A stretch of 64,000 nucleotides of DNA from Streptomyces aquilus (GTDB taxonomy: Bacteria > Actinomycetota > Actinomycetes > Streptomycetales > Streptomycetaceae): the NCBI RefSeq assembly GCF_003955715.1, contig NZ_CP034463.1, positions 6,696,001-6,760,000 of the forward strand, in the 5' to 3' direction. How positions within the stretch are numbered: position 1 is the stretch's first letter; the number at the start of each line of letters is the position of its first letter. The notes beneath the pieces were generated by a model that saw only the letters and a list, made by a program, of their open reading frames with translations, was not told the origin of the DNA and did not search any database. Shown here in pieces: positions 16,499 to 25,113 of the stretch. The translations under genes and the position numbers were made by a program.

Positions 16499-16876
16499 TC
16501 AGGCGCCCGACGGCTTGATCTCCCCGGCGAAGACGATGATCTGGTCGATGAGGCTCCGGCGCAGATGGACGACGTCCGTTCCGGCCAGCCGGGGCCCGCC
16601 GTCCGGGGTGGTGAACACCCACTCGTACCGCGCCCACTCATCAGGCATGTCCACCGCTGAGCAACGCACCATCGTGCCCGCCCCCGCCGGATGCCGCCGG
16701 ATGTCCAGCACGAACCGCTCGACCGCCTCGATCCCCTCGCTCCGCCCCAACGGCCCCCAGAAGACCACGTCCGAGGTCAGAGCCTGGGACAGCAGCGACG
16801 TCACATACGCGTCGTCCGAGGCGTTGAAGGCGGAGATGAACGTGTCGATCGCGGACCGTGCCGTCTCTTCCTGCAT
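16499..16876 (-). CDS. SnoaL/NTF2-like domain protein
   Basis: This encodes 125 residues. The ATG at 16876 is chosen because the product then begins MQEETARSAIDTFISAFNASDD, here given only in part (AIDTFISAFNASDD), which is the first helix of an NTF2-like cone fold. VFWGPLGRSEGIEAVERFV and a final beta sheet follow. Such proteins are small polyketide-cyclase-like or DUF4440-like pocket proteins; the substrate is unknown. It is convergent with the immunity gene and separated by 19 bases. Confidence 0.7.
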   Translation of the reverse strand: MQEETARSAIDTFISAFNASDDAYVTSLLSQALTSDVVFWGPLGRSEGIEAVERFVLDIRRHPAGAGTMVRCSAVDMPDEWARYEWVFTTPDGGPRLAGTDVVHLRRSLIDQIIVFAGEIKPSGA

Positions 16877-16914
16877 GGACCAGTAATACCAGCCGGCGTA
16901 CGAGCGCCTCAGCG

Positions 16915-17655
16915 TCACCGGGCGAACATGAACTTCTCGGTCGCGGCGAGGTCGGTGTTCCAGTAGGTGACCTGGGGAGTGGCGCTGACGGAGGGATCCC
17001 CGACGTTCAGGAAGTCGGTCCCGTCCGGGAACTCGACGGCGAGCTGCGCGACCCCAGCCTCGACGTCCTCGCTGTCCACGAAGCCGATGGTCATCGACTT
17101 CACGGCGGTCGTCTCCTCGTCCGCCCGCCACAGCAGCAGCCCCGCGTACCCCTTCCCACCCGGCGCGACCGTCGCGAGCTTCTTCGGCTTGGACTCCATC
17201 GGCCCGATCTGCTCCACGGCACCGTCACCGAAGGACACGTACGGGTAGAGGTAGAGCGTGCACGTCGAGTCGCTGATATTGGTGGCGGTGAGGAGCAGAT
17301 GCCGGGCCTCGTCGTGCGGGTAGACCTTCGAGACGACGGAGACATCGGAGTCGGCGCAGGGCCGGGCTTCCTCACCGGTGGCCTCGTCGACATTCTCGTC
17401 GTCGGCACCGGGGGTGACGGTACCGGGCGCGCGCGGAGTGCTGCTGAACGCATCGGACGCACCGGACGCACCGGACGCACCGGACGCACCGGAGGAGCTG
17501 GAGGAGCTGGAGGAGCTGGACGAACTGGACGGCGTACCGCTCGCCACCGCGTCACCCGTACCCCCGCCCGCCTCACACGCGGTAGCGGCCAGCAGCGTGG
17601 CGACGACCGCGGCGCCGAGGACGTACGTCTTGAGTCTGGTGCGGGCAGCGCCCAT
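16915..17655 (-). CDS. DUF4232-like secreted or lipoprotein
   Basis: This encodes 246 residues. ATG 17655 is preceded by GGGGGAAC, a good ribosome site. The N-terminal signal ends LLAATAC, a loose lipobox. A low-complexity region follows with a run of about 14 Ser and four GAS triplets (17450-17540). The exported domain (about 100-246) is beta-rich with CADSDVSV, NISDSTCTLYLYPYVSF and a WRADEE motif, which resembles the DUF4232 family of cell-surface proteins in actinomycetes. Function is unknown. Confidence 0.75.
   Translation of the reverse strand: MGAARTRLKTYVLGAAVVATLLAATACEAGGGTGDAVASGTPSSSSSSSSSSSSSGASGASGASGASDAFSSTPRAPGTVTPGADDENVDEATGEEARPCADSDVSVVSKVYPHDEARHLLLTATNISDSTCTLYLYPYVSFGDGAVEQIGPMESKPKKLATVAPGGKGYAGLLLWRADEETTAVKSMTIGFVDSEDVEAGVAQLAVEFPDGTDFLNVGDPSVSATPQVTYWNTDLAATEKFMFAR
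17450..17540 (-). repeat. Tandem codon repeats encoding the Ser-run and GAS repeats
   Basis: On the plus strand a 9-base unit CGCACCGGA recurs about four times, followed by the 9-base unit GAGCTGGAG/GAGCTGGAC about three to four times. In the DUF4232-like protein these encode GAS triplets and polyserine. The length is likely variable between strains through slippage. Confidence 0.8.
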
Positions 17656-17676
17656 GGTGTTCCCCCGAGTGATGTG

Positions 17677-17708
17677 GACTGATCTGAACTGGACTGGACT
17701 GGACTGAA
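17677..17708. repeat. GGACT pentamer repeat upstream of the DUF4232-like gene
   Basis: GGACTGATCTGAACT is followed by three GGACT/TGGAC units and GGACTGAACT. The repeat sits 20-50 bases upstream of the ATG at 17655 and so lies within the leader or promoter. Confidence 0.7.
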
Positions 17709-17875
17709 CTTGTCCGGCCTGGCGCTCTGAATTCTGCACAGCGGAGCGCACCGATCCAGACACCCTCCGCGATCGTTACGGATCAAGGACATGGACGGGA
17801 CACTTCCGTTTCCCCAGGTCAACGGTGTGAAACGGGTCAAGCGGCAGCCAACTGCGTAGCTCTCGGGCGACACCC

Positions 17876-18256
17876 CTACTCGACGGCATCCCCCTTCGCC
17901 AAGACCTCCACCCGCACCCCACCCCGCAGCCCCCACCCGGCCATGGCGCCGGCCTCAGCTTCCACGACATGGCGAGCCCGCACCCGGGGCATCCCCAACC
18001 GCCCCGGTTCCATGGTCCGTACGGCGATGACGACGAGATGGCGATCGAGATAGGCGACGTCGATCGGAATCCGCATCCGAAAGGTGTGCACGCTGTTGGC
18101 AGGCGACAACAGAATCGCCCCCTCGATCCCGTCCCTCCCCAACAGCCCTTTGGTACGGGCCCGATAGGAGGCGGCGATCTCCAGCGGAACGGAAACGCTC
18201 TCAGCCTCCCCCCGCACCACCAACAACCCCCGCCCGTCCCGCAACCGCCGCCCCAT
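17876..18256 (-). CDS. DUF192 family protein
   Basis: This encodes 126 residues. The product from ATG 18256 contains the DUF192 core: ASYRARTKGLLGRDGIEGAI, SVHTFRMRIPIDVAYLD, and VVEAEAGAMAGWGL. DUF192 proteins are small beta-barrel proteins of unknown function; in actinomycetes they often lie near Tad and T7-like loci. Here there is no signal peptide. Start choice is moderate; a purine-rich stretch (AGAGAGGGG) lies upstream. Confidence 0.82.
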   Translation of the reverse strand: MGRRLRDGRGLLVVRGEAESVSVPLEIAASYRARTKGLLGRDGIEGAILLSPANSVHTFRMRIPIDVAYLDRHLVVIAVRTMEPGRLGMPRVRARHVVEAEAGAMAGWGLRGGVRVEVLAKGDAVE

Positions 18257-18597
18257 GCCCGGGCCCCTCTCTTCACGCCTTGCAACTGACGCGCCCTGGA
18301 TGGCGTCGCTCCACCCAAGAGAACACACGCATCCCAGGGAGCCGAAGTGAACTGTCGCCCCAAGAGAAGGTCAGAGGGACACGGCAAGCGGCCTCGCCAC
18401 TTCCTCCTTTGCTCATTCATAAGTGGAACAACCAGTTCGCCGCACGTTACGCAACCGTGACCGCTCAATCGAGCCTAGGAGTAGCCAATTTGGCCCCTTT
18501 CGTACCGCTGGGTGGGCCGCTTCACCCTGGTGTCGCCCCACCCCGCTGGATAGCGTTGGTTCGCTCAAGAGAAGCCTCGCCTCACCAGGAGCCGATC
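18257..18597. other. Divergent intergenic region
   Basis: This 341-base stretch separates the divergent DUF192 gene and the lipoprotein gene and must hold both promoters. A -10-like TAGCGT lies at 18551-18556, about 40 bases before the lipoprotein GTG. The middle (18400-18500) is comparatively AT-rich. No open frame with coding-like third-position bias is seen. Confidence 0.5.
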
Positions 18598-19254
18598 GTG
18601 AATCGCCGCCCCACCCTGATCGCAGCGCTCACGCTGACCGCCGCAGCGGCCCTGACGCTGTCCGCGTGCGGGAGCGATGACAGCTCCAAGAAGGACAACG
18701 ACAAGATCGCAGGAGCCGACACCGGCGGCGGCAAGTCGGCGTCACCGACGGCGTCGGCCTCAACGGCCGCCGACCGCCCGAAGATCGAGCTGCCCTCTGA
18801 TCTGTCGTACACGTTCGACTGGTCCAAGACGGGCGACAAGGACAAGGACGCCGTCTTGTCCGACAGTGAGGAGTCGATCAAGGCCGTCGACTTGGCAATC
18901 GTCAACCAGGACGCCTTGGACAAGGCTTACCTCTTCTACTACGAGGGGGAAGCGGCGGCCAGTACGCAGGACTTCATCCAGGCGTACGTCAAGGCCAAAG
19001 CAAGGGTGACCGGGGCGTACCGCTACTACGACGCTTCCGTCAACGTGAGCGGCAAGGACAGCGCCTCTCTCGTTTACTGCGAGGACCAGAGCAAGGCGTA
19101 CGACATGTACTTGAAGACCAAGAAGGTCAACAAGACGCCGGCTACGAAGAACAGCTACGTGCTCTACATCACCCAGTTGCACAAGAACGACGAGGGCGTC
19201 TGGGCCGTCGAGAAGATTGAGTCTCAGAGGGGGAGCGACAAGTGCCAGCCTTGA
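18598..19254 (+). CDS. Secreted lipoprotein of unknown function
   Basis: This encodes 218 residues. GTG 18598 follows AGGAG (18587-18591) by 6 bases. The signal ends LTLSACGS, a clear lipobox. A short disordered region is followed by a domain (about 60-218) with YTFDWSKTGDKDKD, YLFYYEGEA, and SASLVYCEDQS, a cone-like fold seen in many streptomycete lipoproteins of unknown role. Its last 13 bases overlap the start of the next gene, so the two form a translationally coupled pair. Confidence 0.75.
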   Translation: MNRRPTLIAALTLTAAAALTLSACGSDDSSKKDNDKIAGADTGGGKSASPTASASTAADRPKIELPSDLSYTFDWSKTGDKDKDAVLSDSEESIKAVDLAIVNQDALDKAYLFYYEGEAAASTQDFIQAYVKAKARVTGAYRYYDASVNVSGKDSASLVYCEDQSKAYDMYLKTKKVNKTPATKNSYVLYITQLHKNDEGVWAVEKIESQRGSDKCQP

Positions 19255-20267
19255 GCGTCACGTCGCGGGTTCTGATCGCGCCTGCTGTGATCGGCGCGGT
19301 ATTGCTAAGTGGTGTGCCCGCCCTCGCCGACAACACGATCGGCGGCGGCGCTCAGGCACCCAACACAAATGCTGACGCCAATGGCGACAACCTCTCTGTA
19401 ACCGCCGGAGGCGTCGTCTTCGACCGTTCCAAGAACGGCAGCGGTACCTCCACCGGCGCCCTGACTTCGAGCACCAACTGGTCCCCGCCCCCTTGCTGGT
19501 ACGCCCCCAAGTACACCCCGGAACAGCTCCAGAAGACCCTCGAGCCGATCTGGGAAGCCGAGTCGACCGGCTACGAGTGGGACGCCGAGCAGCGGAAGAA
19601 GTACAACGCGGACGACAAGGAGAAGGGCTTCAACAAGGACAAGACCGGCAAGGGCTATTGGTGGGACTCGTACGTCGACAAGAGCTACCCGCCTGGTTGG
19701 GACGCCTGCGACAAGGGGCCTTTCTGGGTGGACACGGGCGACGCCCCGCCCGCCGAGTACGAGAACGCCGTCACCCCTGAGATCCTTGCCGAACTCGCCT
19801 ACAACGAGATTCGCGTACCCGGCACCAAGGTCACCCTGGCACCCGCAGAGACGACCAAGGTCAACCTCCCCACCTGGGCCTGGCTCGACGGCGCCGCCTT
19901 CAAGCCGGTCTCCGTCACGGCCTCTGTCCCGGTGCTCCACATCCAGGCGACCGCGACCGCGGAGCCGGTCTCACTGAAGATTGAGCCCGGTACCGCCGAC
20001 GCCGTCACCTACCCGGCCTCCGGCGTATGCGAGATAAACAACGGCCGCATCGGTGAGCCGTATGCGAAGGGCAAGGCGGACCAGACGCCACCCTGCGGAG
20101 TGAAGTACCTGCGCTCCTCGGGCGACGCGACCTTCCCCCTCCGGGCCACGGTCACCTGGAAGATCACCTGGACCGGCACCGGCGGTGCGGGTGGTGACCT
20201 GCCCGACGGCAACTTCGGCGCGACGCAGGATGTCGTCGTACAGGAGATCCAGGCCGTCAACCGCTGA
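19242..20267 (+). CDS. Large secreted protein coupled to the lipoprotein
   Basis: This encodes 341 residues from GTG 19242. A signal peptide (about 1-30, VLLSGVPALAD) is followed by a repeat-free exported region rich in Tyr, Trp and Lys (CWYAPKYTPEQLQ; GYWWDSYVDKSYPPGWDAC) and a C-terminal beta region ending VVQEIQAVNR. Four Cys residues could form two disulfides. I do not recognise a catalytic motif. Paired lipoprotein and secreted-protein genes of this type occur beside streptomycete type VII-like cassettes, which also follow here after a terminator. Confidence 0.7.
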   Translation: MPALSVTSRVLIAPAVIGAVLLSGVPALADNTIGGGAQAPNTNADANGDNLSVTAGGVVFDRSKNGSGTSTGALTSSTNWSPPPCWYAPKYTPEQLQKTLEPIWEAESTGYEWDAEQRKKYNADDKEKGFNKDKTGKGYWWDSYVDKSYPPGWDACDKGPFWVDTGDAPPAEYENAVTPEILAELAYNEIRVPGTKVTLAPAETTKVNLPTWAWLDGAAFKPVSVTASVPVLHIQATATAEPVSLKIEPGTADAVTYPASGVCEINNGRIGEPYAKGKADQTPPCGVKYLRSSGDATFPLRATVTWKITWTGTGGAGGDLPDGNFGATQDVVVQEIQAVNR

Positions 20268-20287
20268 CGATCACGACGTCCCACGGT

Positions 20288-20322
20288 CGGGCGATCACTC
20301 CCCTCGGGAGAGTGATCGCCCG
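20288..20322 (+). terminator. Intrinsic terminator after the secreted-protein gene
   Basis: A 12-13 bp perfect stem (CGGGCGATCACTC against GAGTGATCGCCCG) with a loop of about 9 bases is followed by a weakly T-rich tail (TTGTTGTT). It begins 20 bases after the stop at 20267. Confidence 0.85.
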
Positions 20323-20388
20323 GCTTGTTGTTCCGGTGGCATGGATAGAGTCCGTCACTCGCGCACACGGTGAGAGCGGAGCGAGTGC

Positions 20389-20709
20389 ATGGCGGGTCGG
20401 CTGGCCGTTGACGGTGATGAACTCTCCGACTTCATGGGGAAGTTGAGAAAGTCGACGAACTCGCTCGCCGGGGTTCGCAAGGCGCTGTCGGACGCCGGTG
20501 TCCGGGGTCTCGGTACGGACGATCTCGATTCCGCGTGCGAGGACTTTCAGGACGACTGGAAGTACGGCGCCGAGGAGATCGGCAAACAGACGGAAGACCT
20601 CGCCGAGATCATCGGCAAAAGCAGGGACAGCTATCGCGAGGTGGACAAGGCGCTGGAGGCGGCCTTGGAGAAGGCCGCCCGGAAAGCGAAGCGCGGGGAC
20701 GGGAAGTGA
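20389..20709 (+). CDS. WXG100-like small type VII substrate
   Basis: This encodes 106 residues forming two predicted helices with a turn (residues about 8-50 and 55-100). The turn has DDWKYGAEEIGK, a relaxed form of the WxG hairpin. The downstream helix carries a YREVDKAL segment similar to the YxxxD/E export signal of type VII substrates. The length of about 100 residues fits the WXG100 family. It overlaps the next gene by 4 bases (GTGA), suggesting that the two products act as a pair. Confidence 0.65.
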   Translation: MAGRLAVDGDELSDFMGKLRKSTNSLAGVRKALSDAGVRGLGTDDLDSACEDFQDDWKYGAEEIGKQTEDLAEIIGKSRDSYREVDKALEAALEKAARKAKRGDGK

Positions 20710-22070
20710 CCCTCACGCCCGGTGTCGAGCGAACCCGCTCGACCGACCCGCACTACCGTCGGCACGACGACGACCTGAGGAAGCCCCAGGGCCTGCAAAC
20801 GACTTCTCCCGTTGCGAACCCGCATTACCCACACCTGGGCTTCAATCCGGTGCCGGGTGACACGGAGACCGTCCGAGGGCTGCACAAGAAGCTCAACAAT
20901 TGCGCCAAGACCCTTGAGGGCACGCACGACTTGGTGACCAAGCTGCTCGACGGGAGCTACTGGGAGGGCGACGCGGCGGTCGCCTTCCGGGAACAACTCG
21001 ACGGCGGGCCACTCCCGTTGAACCTGAAGAACGCCGCCCATTCGATCCGCAAAGCAGCCAAACAGCTCGTCCGCTGGGAAGGCGAACTCGACGACTACCA
21101 GCGGCGGGCCAGGAAGCTAGAGGAGGACGCGAAGGACGCCCAGGAGGCGGTCGACCGGGCGAAAGGACGGGCGGCGGAAGCGGCGGACGACCCCCACCTG
21201 AAGGGGAAAGGGGCCGACAGCGATGCCGCGCACAAGGCGCTGACCCACGCCAACAGCGACGTCAAAGAGGCCCAAGCCGAACTCGACAAAGTCATCGGCA
21301 GGGCGAAGAAGCTCGCCGAAGAACACGAGAACACGGCCAGGCTCCGCGCGGGCAAGATCCGCGACGCGACGAAGAAGCTGGTCCCGCACGAACCGGGTTG
21401 GTTCGACGAGGCCCTCGACTGGCTGAGCGACAACCTGCCGGACATCCTGAGCTTCGTGGCGGGGGCGATCGCGGTGGGTGCGCTGCTGCTCTCGGGCCCA
21501 CTGGGGTGGAGCCTGGCGACGATGGCGGCACTCATGCTCGCGTCGTCGGCGGTCAGCTTGACGGCTTTCACCTTGAGGATGTCGGACCCGGAGGTGCGTG
21601 CCTCGCTCTGGGACGGGTTCACCAAGGGTGAGTTCGACGCCGACTTCTGGAGCAACGGGGTGTCGGTGGGCGCTGATCTCGCCGGGGCGCTGCCCGGTCT
21701 GGGAGCCGCGCTCAAGGGTGGCATCGAGGCGACACAGGCAATTCGAGCGGGTAGCGAGAGCGTGGGTTTCTGGCAGAAGGCGGCGGCCTACGGCTCGAAG
21801 ACACTCGACGAGGCCAAGACGATCAACAGTCTGGATAACCCGATGATCGCCCGCGCTGTACGGAGTTGCACCAATCCGGAGAAGGCAGCCCGAGCCGTCG
21901 CGGCGACGTCCGGGCTGACCGGTGTGGGCACAGGCGGCTTCGGCTTGTACGACAAGGCGGTGGACGCGGACGCCAGCAAAGTGAAGGACGGAACCGTCGC
22001 AGGCATCGACGGTTCACGTCTCATCCTCGACAACGCCGGAATCTTCAGGTTGGTCAGTCATGTCTTCTGA
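20706..22070 (+). CDS. Putative type VII-secreted WXG-domain protein
   Basis: This encodes 454 residues. Residues about 45-150 form a WXG100-like helical hairpin with SYWEGDAAVAFREQL at the turn. A long coiled-coil follows (150-235; many Ala/Glu/Lys heptads), then two hydrophobic helices (about 255-300, VAGAIAVGALLLSG) and an Ala-rich C-terminal domain (300-454). The architecture is like LXG-type or ESX effectors with a membrane-inserting middle. No nuclease or hydrolase motif is seen in the C-terminus, so it may act by membrane insertion or be a structural partner. GTG 20706 is coupled to the small gene upstream. Confidence 0.65.
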   Translation: MTLTPGVERTRSTDPHYRRHDDDLRKPQGLQTTSPVANPHYPHLGFNPVPGDTETVRGLHKKLNNCAKTLEGTHDLVTKLLDGSYWEGDAAVAFREQLDGGPLPLNLKNAAHSIRKAAKQLVRWEGELDDYQRRARKLEEDAKDAQEAVDRAKGRAAEAADDPHLKGKGADSDAAHKALTHANSDVKEAQAELDKVIGRAKKLAEEHENTARLRAGKIRDATKKLVPHEPGWFDEALDWLSDNLPDILSFVAGAIAVGALLLSGPLGWSLATMAALMLASSAVSLTAFTLRMSDPEVRASLWDGFTKGEFDADFWSNGVSVGADLAGALPGLGAALKGGIEATQAIRAGSESVGFWQKAAAYGSKTLDEAKTINSLDNPMIARAVRSCTNPEKAARAVAATSGLTGVGTGGFGLYDKAVDADASKVKDGTVAGIDGSRLILDNAGIFRLVSHVF

Positions 22071-22755
22071 GGTTCTGGAGGAAGGACGAAGGCCCATGAG
22101 CCCCGCTGACCATCCCACTGCGTGGGATCACCCGCCCACCCGTCGCGCCTGGGCAGCGCATATGGCCATGAACGTCATCGGCCTTGGTGGTTGGATCGGC
22201 GGCTGGATCGCGCTGCTAGGCCTTTCGCTCCAGACTCCCGGCTGGGCGGTCTGGGTCTGCATGCCGTACTTCATCTACGGGGCATACCGAGCCCTGACCC
22301 AACTCCGCTACTTCGGACCGGCGCTGTGGATGCTACGTATCCTGCGCACATACCCCTGGCAGGTCACGTCCGATGTTCGACACGGGCTGACCGAGCGGCC
22401 GGAGGTACTCGGCCGCCAGTACGGCTGGTTCGAACTTCCCAATCCCGCCCGCGCGGACCATCGGCTGCCGCTCGTCTTCGCCGAACACTTCCGCACCGGA
22501 TGGTGGAGCCGCCGTATGGCGCCTCGGGCCAAGCCACGCTTGAAGGCCGACATCGAGACGATCTGGTTCGCGGGAGATCCCCGTTTCGTCGGGTTGATCG
22601 CTGCGCCCACCTCGAAGGGGACGTCTCCCCGCCGACTGCACATCGTCGAGCAGAAGACCGATGTCCGGACCGGGCAGCGGTTCGCGGACTGGGGTGCCAC
22701 CCCGGCGGACATCGAGCGTGGAAGGCAGGCAGGCGTGTTGCCAGTCCACCACTGA
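22060..22755 (+). CDS. Two-helix membrane protein of the type VII-like cassette
   Basis: This encodes 231 residues from ATG 22060, overlapping the previous stop by 11 bases; ATG 22096 (GGAGGAAGGACGAAGG upstream) is a plausible alternative. Two adjacent hydrophobic helices (about 38-65 and 67-85; GGWIGGWIALLGLSL, AVWVCMPYFIYGAYRA) are followed by a cytoplasmic domain of 140 residues rich in Arg. Given its location it may be the membrane partner or immunity protein for the upstream WXG protein; this is inference only. Confidence 0.6.
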   Translation: MSSEVLEEGRRPMSPADHPTAWDHPPTRRAWAAHMAMNVIGLGGWIGGWIALLGLSLQTPGWAVWVCMPYFIYGAYRALTQLRYFGPALWMLRILRTYPWQVTSDVRHGLTERPEVLGRQYGWFELPNPARADHRLPLVFAEHFRTGWWSRRMAPRAKPRLKADIETIWFAGDPRFVGLIAAPTSKGTSPRRLHIVEQKTDVRTGQRFADWGATPADIERGRQAGVLPVHH

Positions 22756-22775
22756 ACCGTCCTGAGAGGCGTGCT

Positions 22776-23465
22776 GTGACTACCCCCACGATCTTGCTCC
22801 ACGACTCCCTCCACGACCCCTTCGCCGAACTCTGGTTCGCCGAACCCGCCGGCTTCACGACCTTGCCTCTCGAGGTACTGCTCCCGGCCCCCGAGTCGAC
22901 GGCCCTCGATGCCCTCCACATAGCGGCCGCTCCCCTGCTGGCATCCGCACCGGATGACCTGGCTCGTCAGCAGTTCATCGCCCACATCGCCGCGGGGCAG
23001 CAGGTGCTGGCCGCGCTCCGCGATGTGGGGACGCTCTATTGCGCACTCGGCCTGCACCGTGACGACGCGGAACAGGCAGGCGCGGGCAGCCGCCCCCCTC
23101 TGCTCTCCTTCTTCACCATCTCGTGGTGCGACACCCATGTCGCGCCGCGCGGTGTCACCGCCGCCCGGGCGGTCACCTCGTCCGCAGGCCACACCCACAT
23201 CGAATACCTCGAACTGCCGTGCGGGCCAGTTTCTTTGAGTGAGAGGACCGTGCGCGCTTCGACCTCACCAGGCCTTCCGCCGCAGCCGCTGCTGCAGATC
23301 CATGCGTATCTGCCACACCCTGACTGCCGGCGCCTGGTCGTGCTCACCCTGAGCACGACGGCCATCGCGCGTCGGAGTGATTACCGCGCCATCCTCAGAC
23401 AGATCGCGGAGACGGTTCGCTTCGAGCAGCCGTTGGAGGCCGGGTCTGCGGGGACCGGCGCGTAA
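22776..23465 (+). CDS. Conserved cassette protein of unknown function
   Basis: This encodes 229 residues from GTG 22776, with GAGAGG 6 bases upstream. There is no signal peptide or transmembrane helix. It has an alpha/beta pattern (LLQIHAYLPHPDCRRLVVLTLSTTAI near the end, given in parts) that resembles proteins encoded beside WXG100 genes in streptomycetes, which may be chaperones of the EspG type. That match is weak. It is separated from the previous gene by 20 bases, so one transcript is likely. Confidence 0.5.
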   Translation: MTTPTILLHDSLHDPFAELWFAEPAGFTTLPLEVLLPAPESTALDALHIAAAPLLASAPDDLARQQFIAHIAAGQQVLAALRDVGTLYCALGLHRDDAEQAGAGSRPPLLSFFTISWCDTHVAPRGVTAARAVTSSAGHTHIEYLELPCGPVSLSERTVRASTSPGLPPQPLLQIHAYLPHPDCRRLVVLTLSTTAIARRSDYRAILRQIAETVRFEQPLEAGSAGTGA

Positions 23466-23506
23466 AGAAGTTGTTCACCTTCCTCCTCACGGGTAGGAAG
23501 GTCACC

Positions 23507-24400
23507 ATGACCGCACTCGGCGCAGTCTTCCGCCCCCAACTACCCCCCGAACACCTCCGCGACGTAGCCCGTCTCGCGGACGACGCCGGGCTCGAAGAGC
23601 TCTGGCTCTGGGAGGACTGCTTCAGAGAGGGCGGCATCTCCACCGCCGCAGCCGCGCTCGCCTGGACCGAGCGGATAAAGGTCGGGGTCGGACTTCTCCC
23701 CGTACCCCTGCGCAACGTCGCCATCACCGCCATGGAAATCGCCTCGCTGCACCGCATGTTCCCGGGGCGGGCCGTCGTCGGGGTCGGGCATGGCGTGCAG
23801 GACTGGATGGGGCAGGTCGGGGCGCGGGTCGAGTCGCCGGTGACGCTGCTGCGGGAGCATCTCGTCGCGCTGCGGGCGTTGTTGAGAGGGGAACGTGTCA
23901 GCACCGACGAGCAGTGGCGCTACGTTCATCTCGACGACGTCGGGCTCGACTGGCCGCCCGCCACCCCCGCACCCGTCCTCGCCGGCGCCACCGGCCCCCG
24001 TACCCTGCGCCTCACCGGCGAAGCCGCCGACGGCACCATCCTCACCGCCTCCACCACCGCCGACGGAGTACGCCGGGCACGGCAGCTCATCGACGAAGGG
24101 CGGGAGGCTGCTCTGCGCAGCGGGGCCACCCTCGCCGACTCCCACCGCGTCGTCGTCTATCTGCTCACCGCCACCGGGCCCGACGCCGCCCGGCGCCTGC
24201 ACGCCGAGCTCGTCGACGAAGGGCTCCAGGACGTGCCCGAACTCGGTGTCGCCGGCGATGCCGGTGCCGTCGCCAAGGCCGTTCAGCGGCTCGCGGAGGC
24301 CGGCGCCGACGCCGTCATCCTCCAGCCGACCGGCGACGAGCCCGACCCGGAGGGATTCGTGCGGTTCGCCGCCGAGGAAGTCCGGCCCCTAGTGCCGTGA
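23507..24400 (+). CDS. F420-dependent LLM-class oxidoreductase
   Basis: This encodes 297 residues. ATG 23507 follows AGGAAGG (23495-23501). It has the luciferase-like TIM-barrel pattern: LARLADDAGLEELWLWED, TERIKVGVGLLPVPLRN, MFPGRAVVGVGHG, and GEAADGTIL near the cofactor pocket. In actinomycetes such enzymes normally use F420 rather than FMN. The substrate cannot be told from the sequence. It stands alone between the type VII-like cassette and the minus-strand DinB gene. Confidence 0.88.
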   Translation: MTALGAVFRPQLPPEHLRDVARLADDAGLEELWLWEDCFREGGISTAAAALAWTERIKVGVGLLPVPLRNVAITAMEIASLHRMFPGRAVVGVGHGVQDWMGQVGARVESPVTLLREHLVALRALLRGERVSTDEQWRYVHLDDVGLDWPPATPAPVLAGATGPRTLRLTGEAADGTILTASTTADGVRRARQLIDEGREAALRSGATLADSHRVVVYLLTATGPDAARRLHAELVDEGLQDVPELGVAGDAGAVAKAVQRLAEAGADAVILQPTGDEPDPEGFVRFAAEEVRPLVP

Positions 24401-24508
24401 CCTGCGGTGAGGGGCTTCGTCGTCGGTCACCTCGAAGGGGTCCTCGCCTTCGTGCGCGGCGCCGAGGCCCTACGCCCCGCCAGCCGTCAGCCGGCACCCG
24501 CCAGGCCC

Positions 24509-25063
24509 TCACCCCCGCGGATGATCCCCCGTAGCCCCGTCGATCAACTCCCGCACCACATCCATATGCCCCGCATGCCGAGCCGTCTCCTCGATCATGT
24601 GGACCAGGACCCAGCGCAGCGACACTTCGTGGTCACGCCACGACGGGCGGCCCAGCCCCTCCAGGGGCACCCGCGTGATCACCGCATCCGACGCCGCTCT
24701 CGCGCGGCCGTAGAACTCCACGATCTGCGCCGTCGTCTCGCCCTGGTCGGCCCGCATGTCCTCCTCCTTGTACGGGTCGAACCAGAACTCCTCGACCTCG
24801 CCGCCGAAGGTCTCCGCGAACCAGCCGTACTCCACCGACGCCAGATGCTTGACCAGGCCCAGCAGACTTGTCCCCGACGGGGTCATCGGGCGGCGCAGCT
24901 GCTCGTCGTCCAGGCCCTCCAGCTTCCACAGCACCGCGTCCCGATGCCGGTCCAAGCTCGCCCGCAGCGTCTCCTTCTCGCCGCCGCGGTACGGCATGCC
25001 GGCCCCCATGTCCCCCGTGACCTCAGCATTCGTCGCATTCGCTGCATTCGCTGCATTCGTCAT
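24509..25063 (-). CDS. DinB family (DUF664-type) protein
   Basis: This encodes 184 residues. The N-terminus is a short Ala/Asn repeat (NAANAANATNAE). The core is a four-helix bundle of the DinB superfamily with three metal-binding histidines: GLVKHLASVEYGW, the middle helix, and HMIEETARHAGHMDVVREL (HxxxH pattern). Members are mycothiol-dependent or metal-dependent enzymes, often transferases. It is divergent from the methyltransferase gene 50 bases away. Confidence 0.87.
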   Translation of the reverse strand: MTNAANAANATNAEVTGDMGAGMPYRGGEKETLRASLDRHRDAVLWKLEGLDDEQLRRPMTPSGTSLLGLVKHLASVEYGWFAETFGGEVEEFWFDPYKEEDMRADQGETTAQIVEFYGRARAASDAVITRVPLEGLGRPSWRDHEVSLRWVLVHMIEETARHAGHMDVVRELIDGATGDHPRG

Positions 25064-25113
25064 GCCGGAAAATTAGCAGCGCCCACTGACAATGCTCTGC
25101 GACGATCAACGGC

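Noticed and set aside
17450..17540. Possible CRISPR-like short repeats
   Set aside because: The units are contiguous codon repeats without spacers and code for Ser/Gly/Ala; no cas genes are present in the window.
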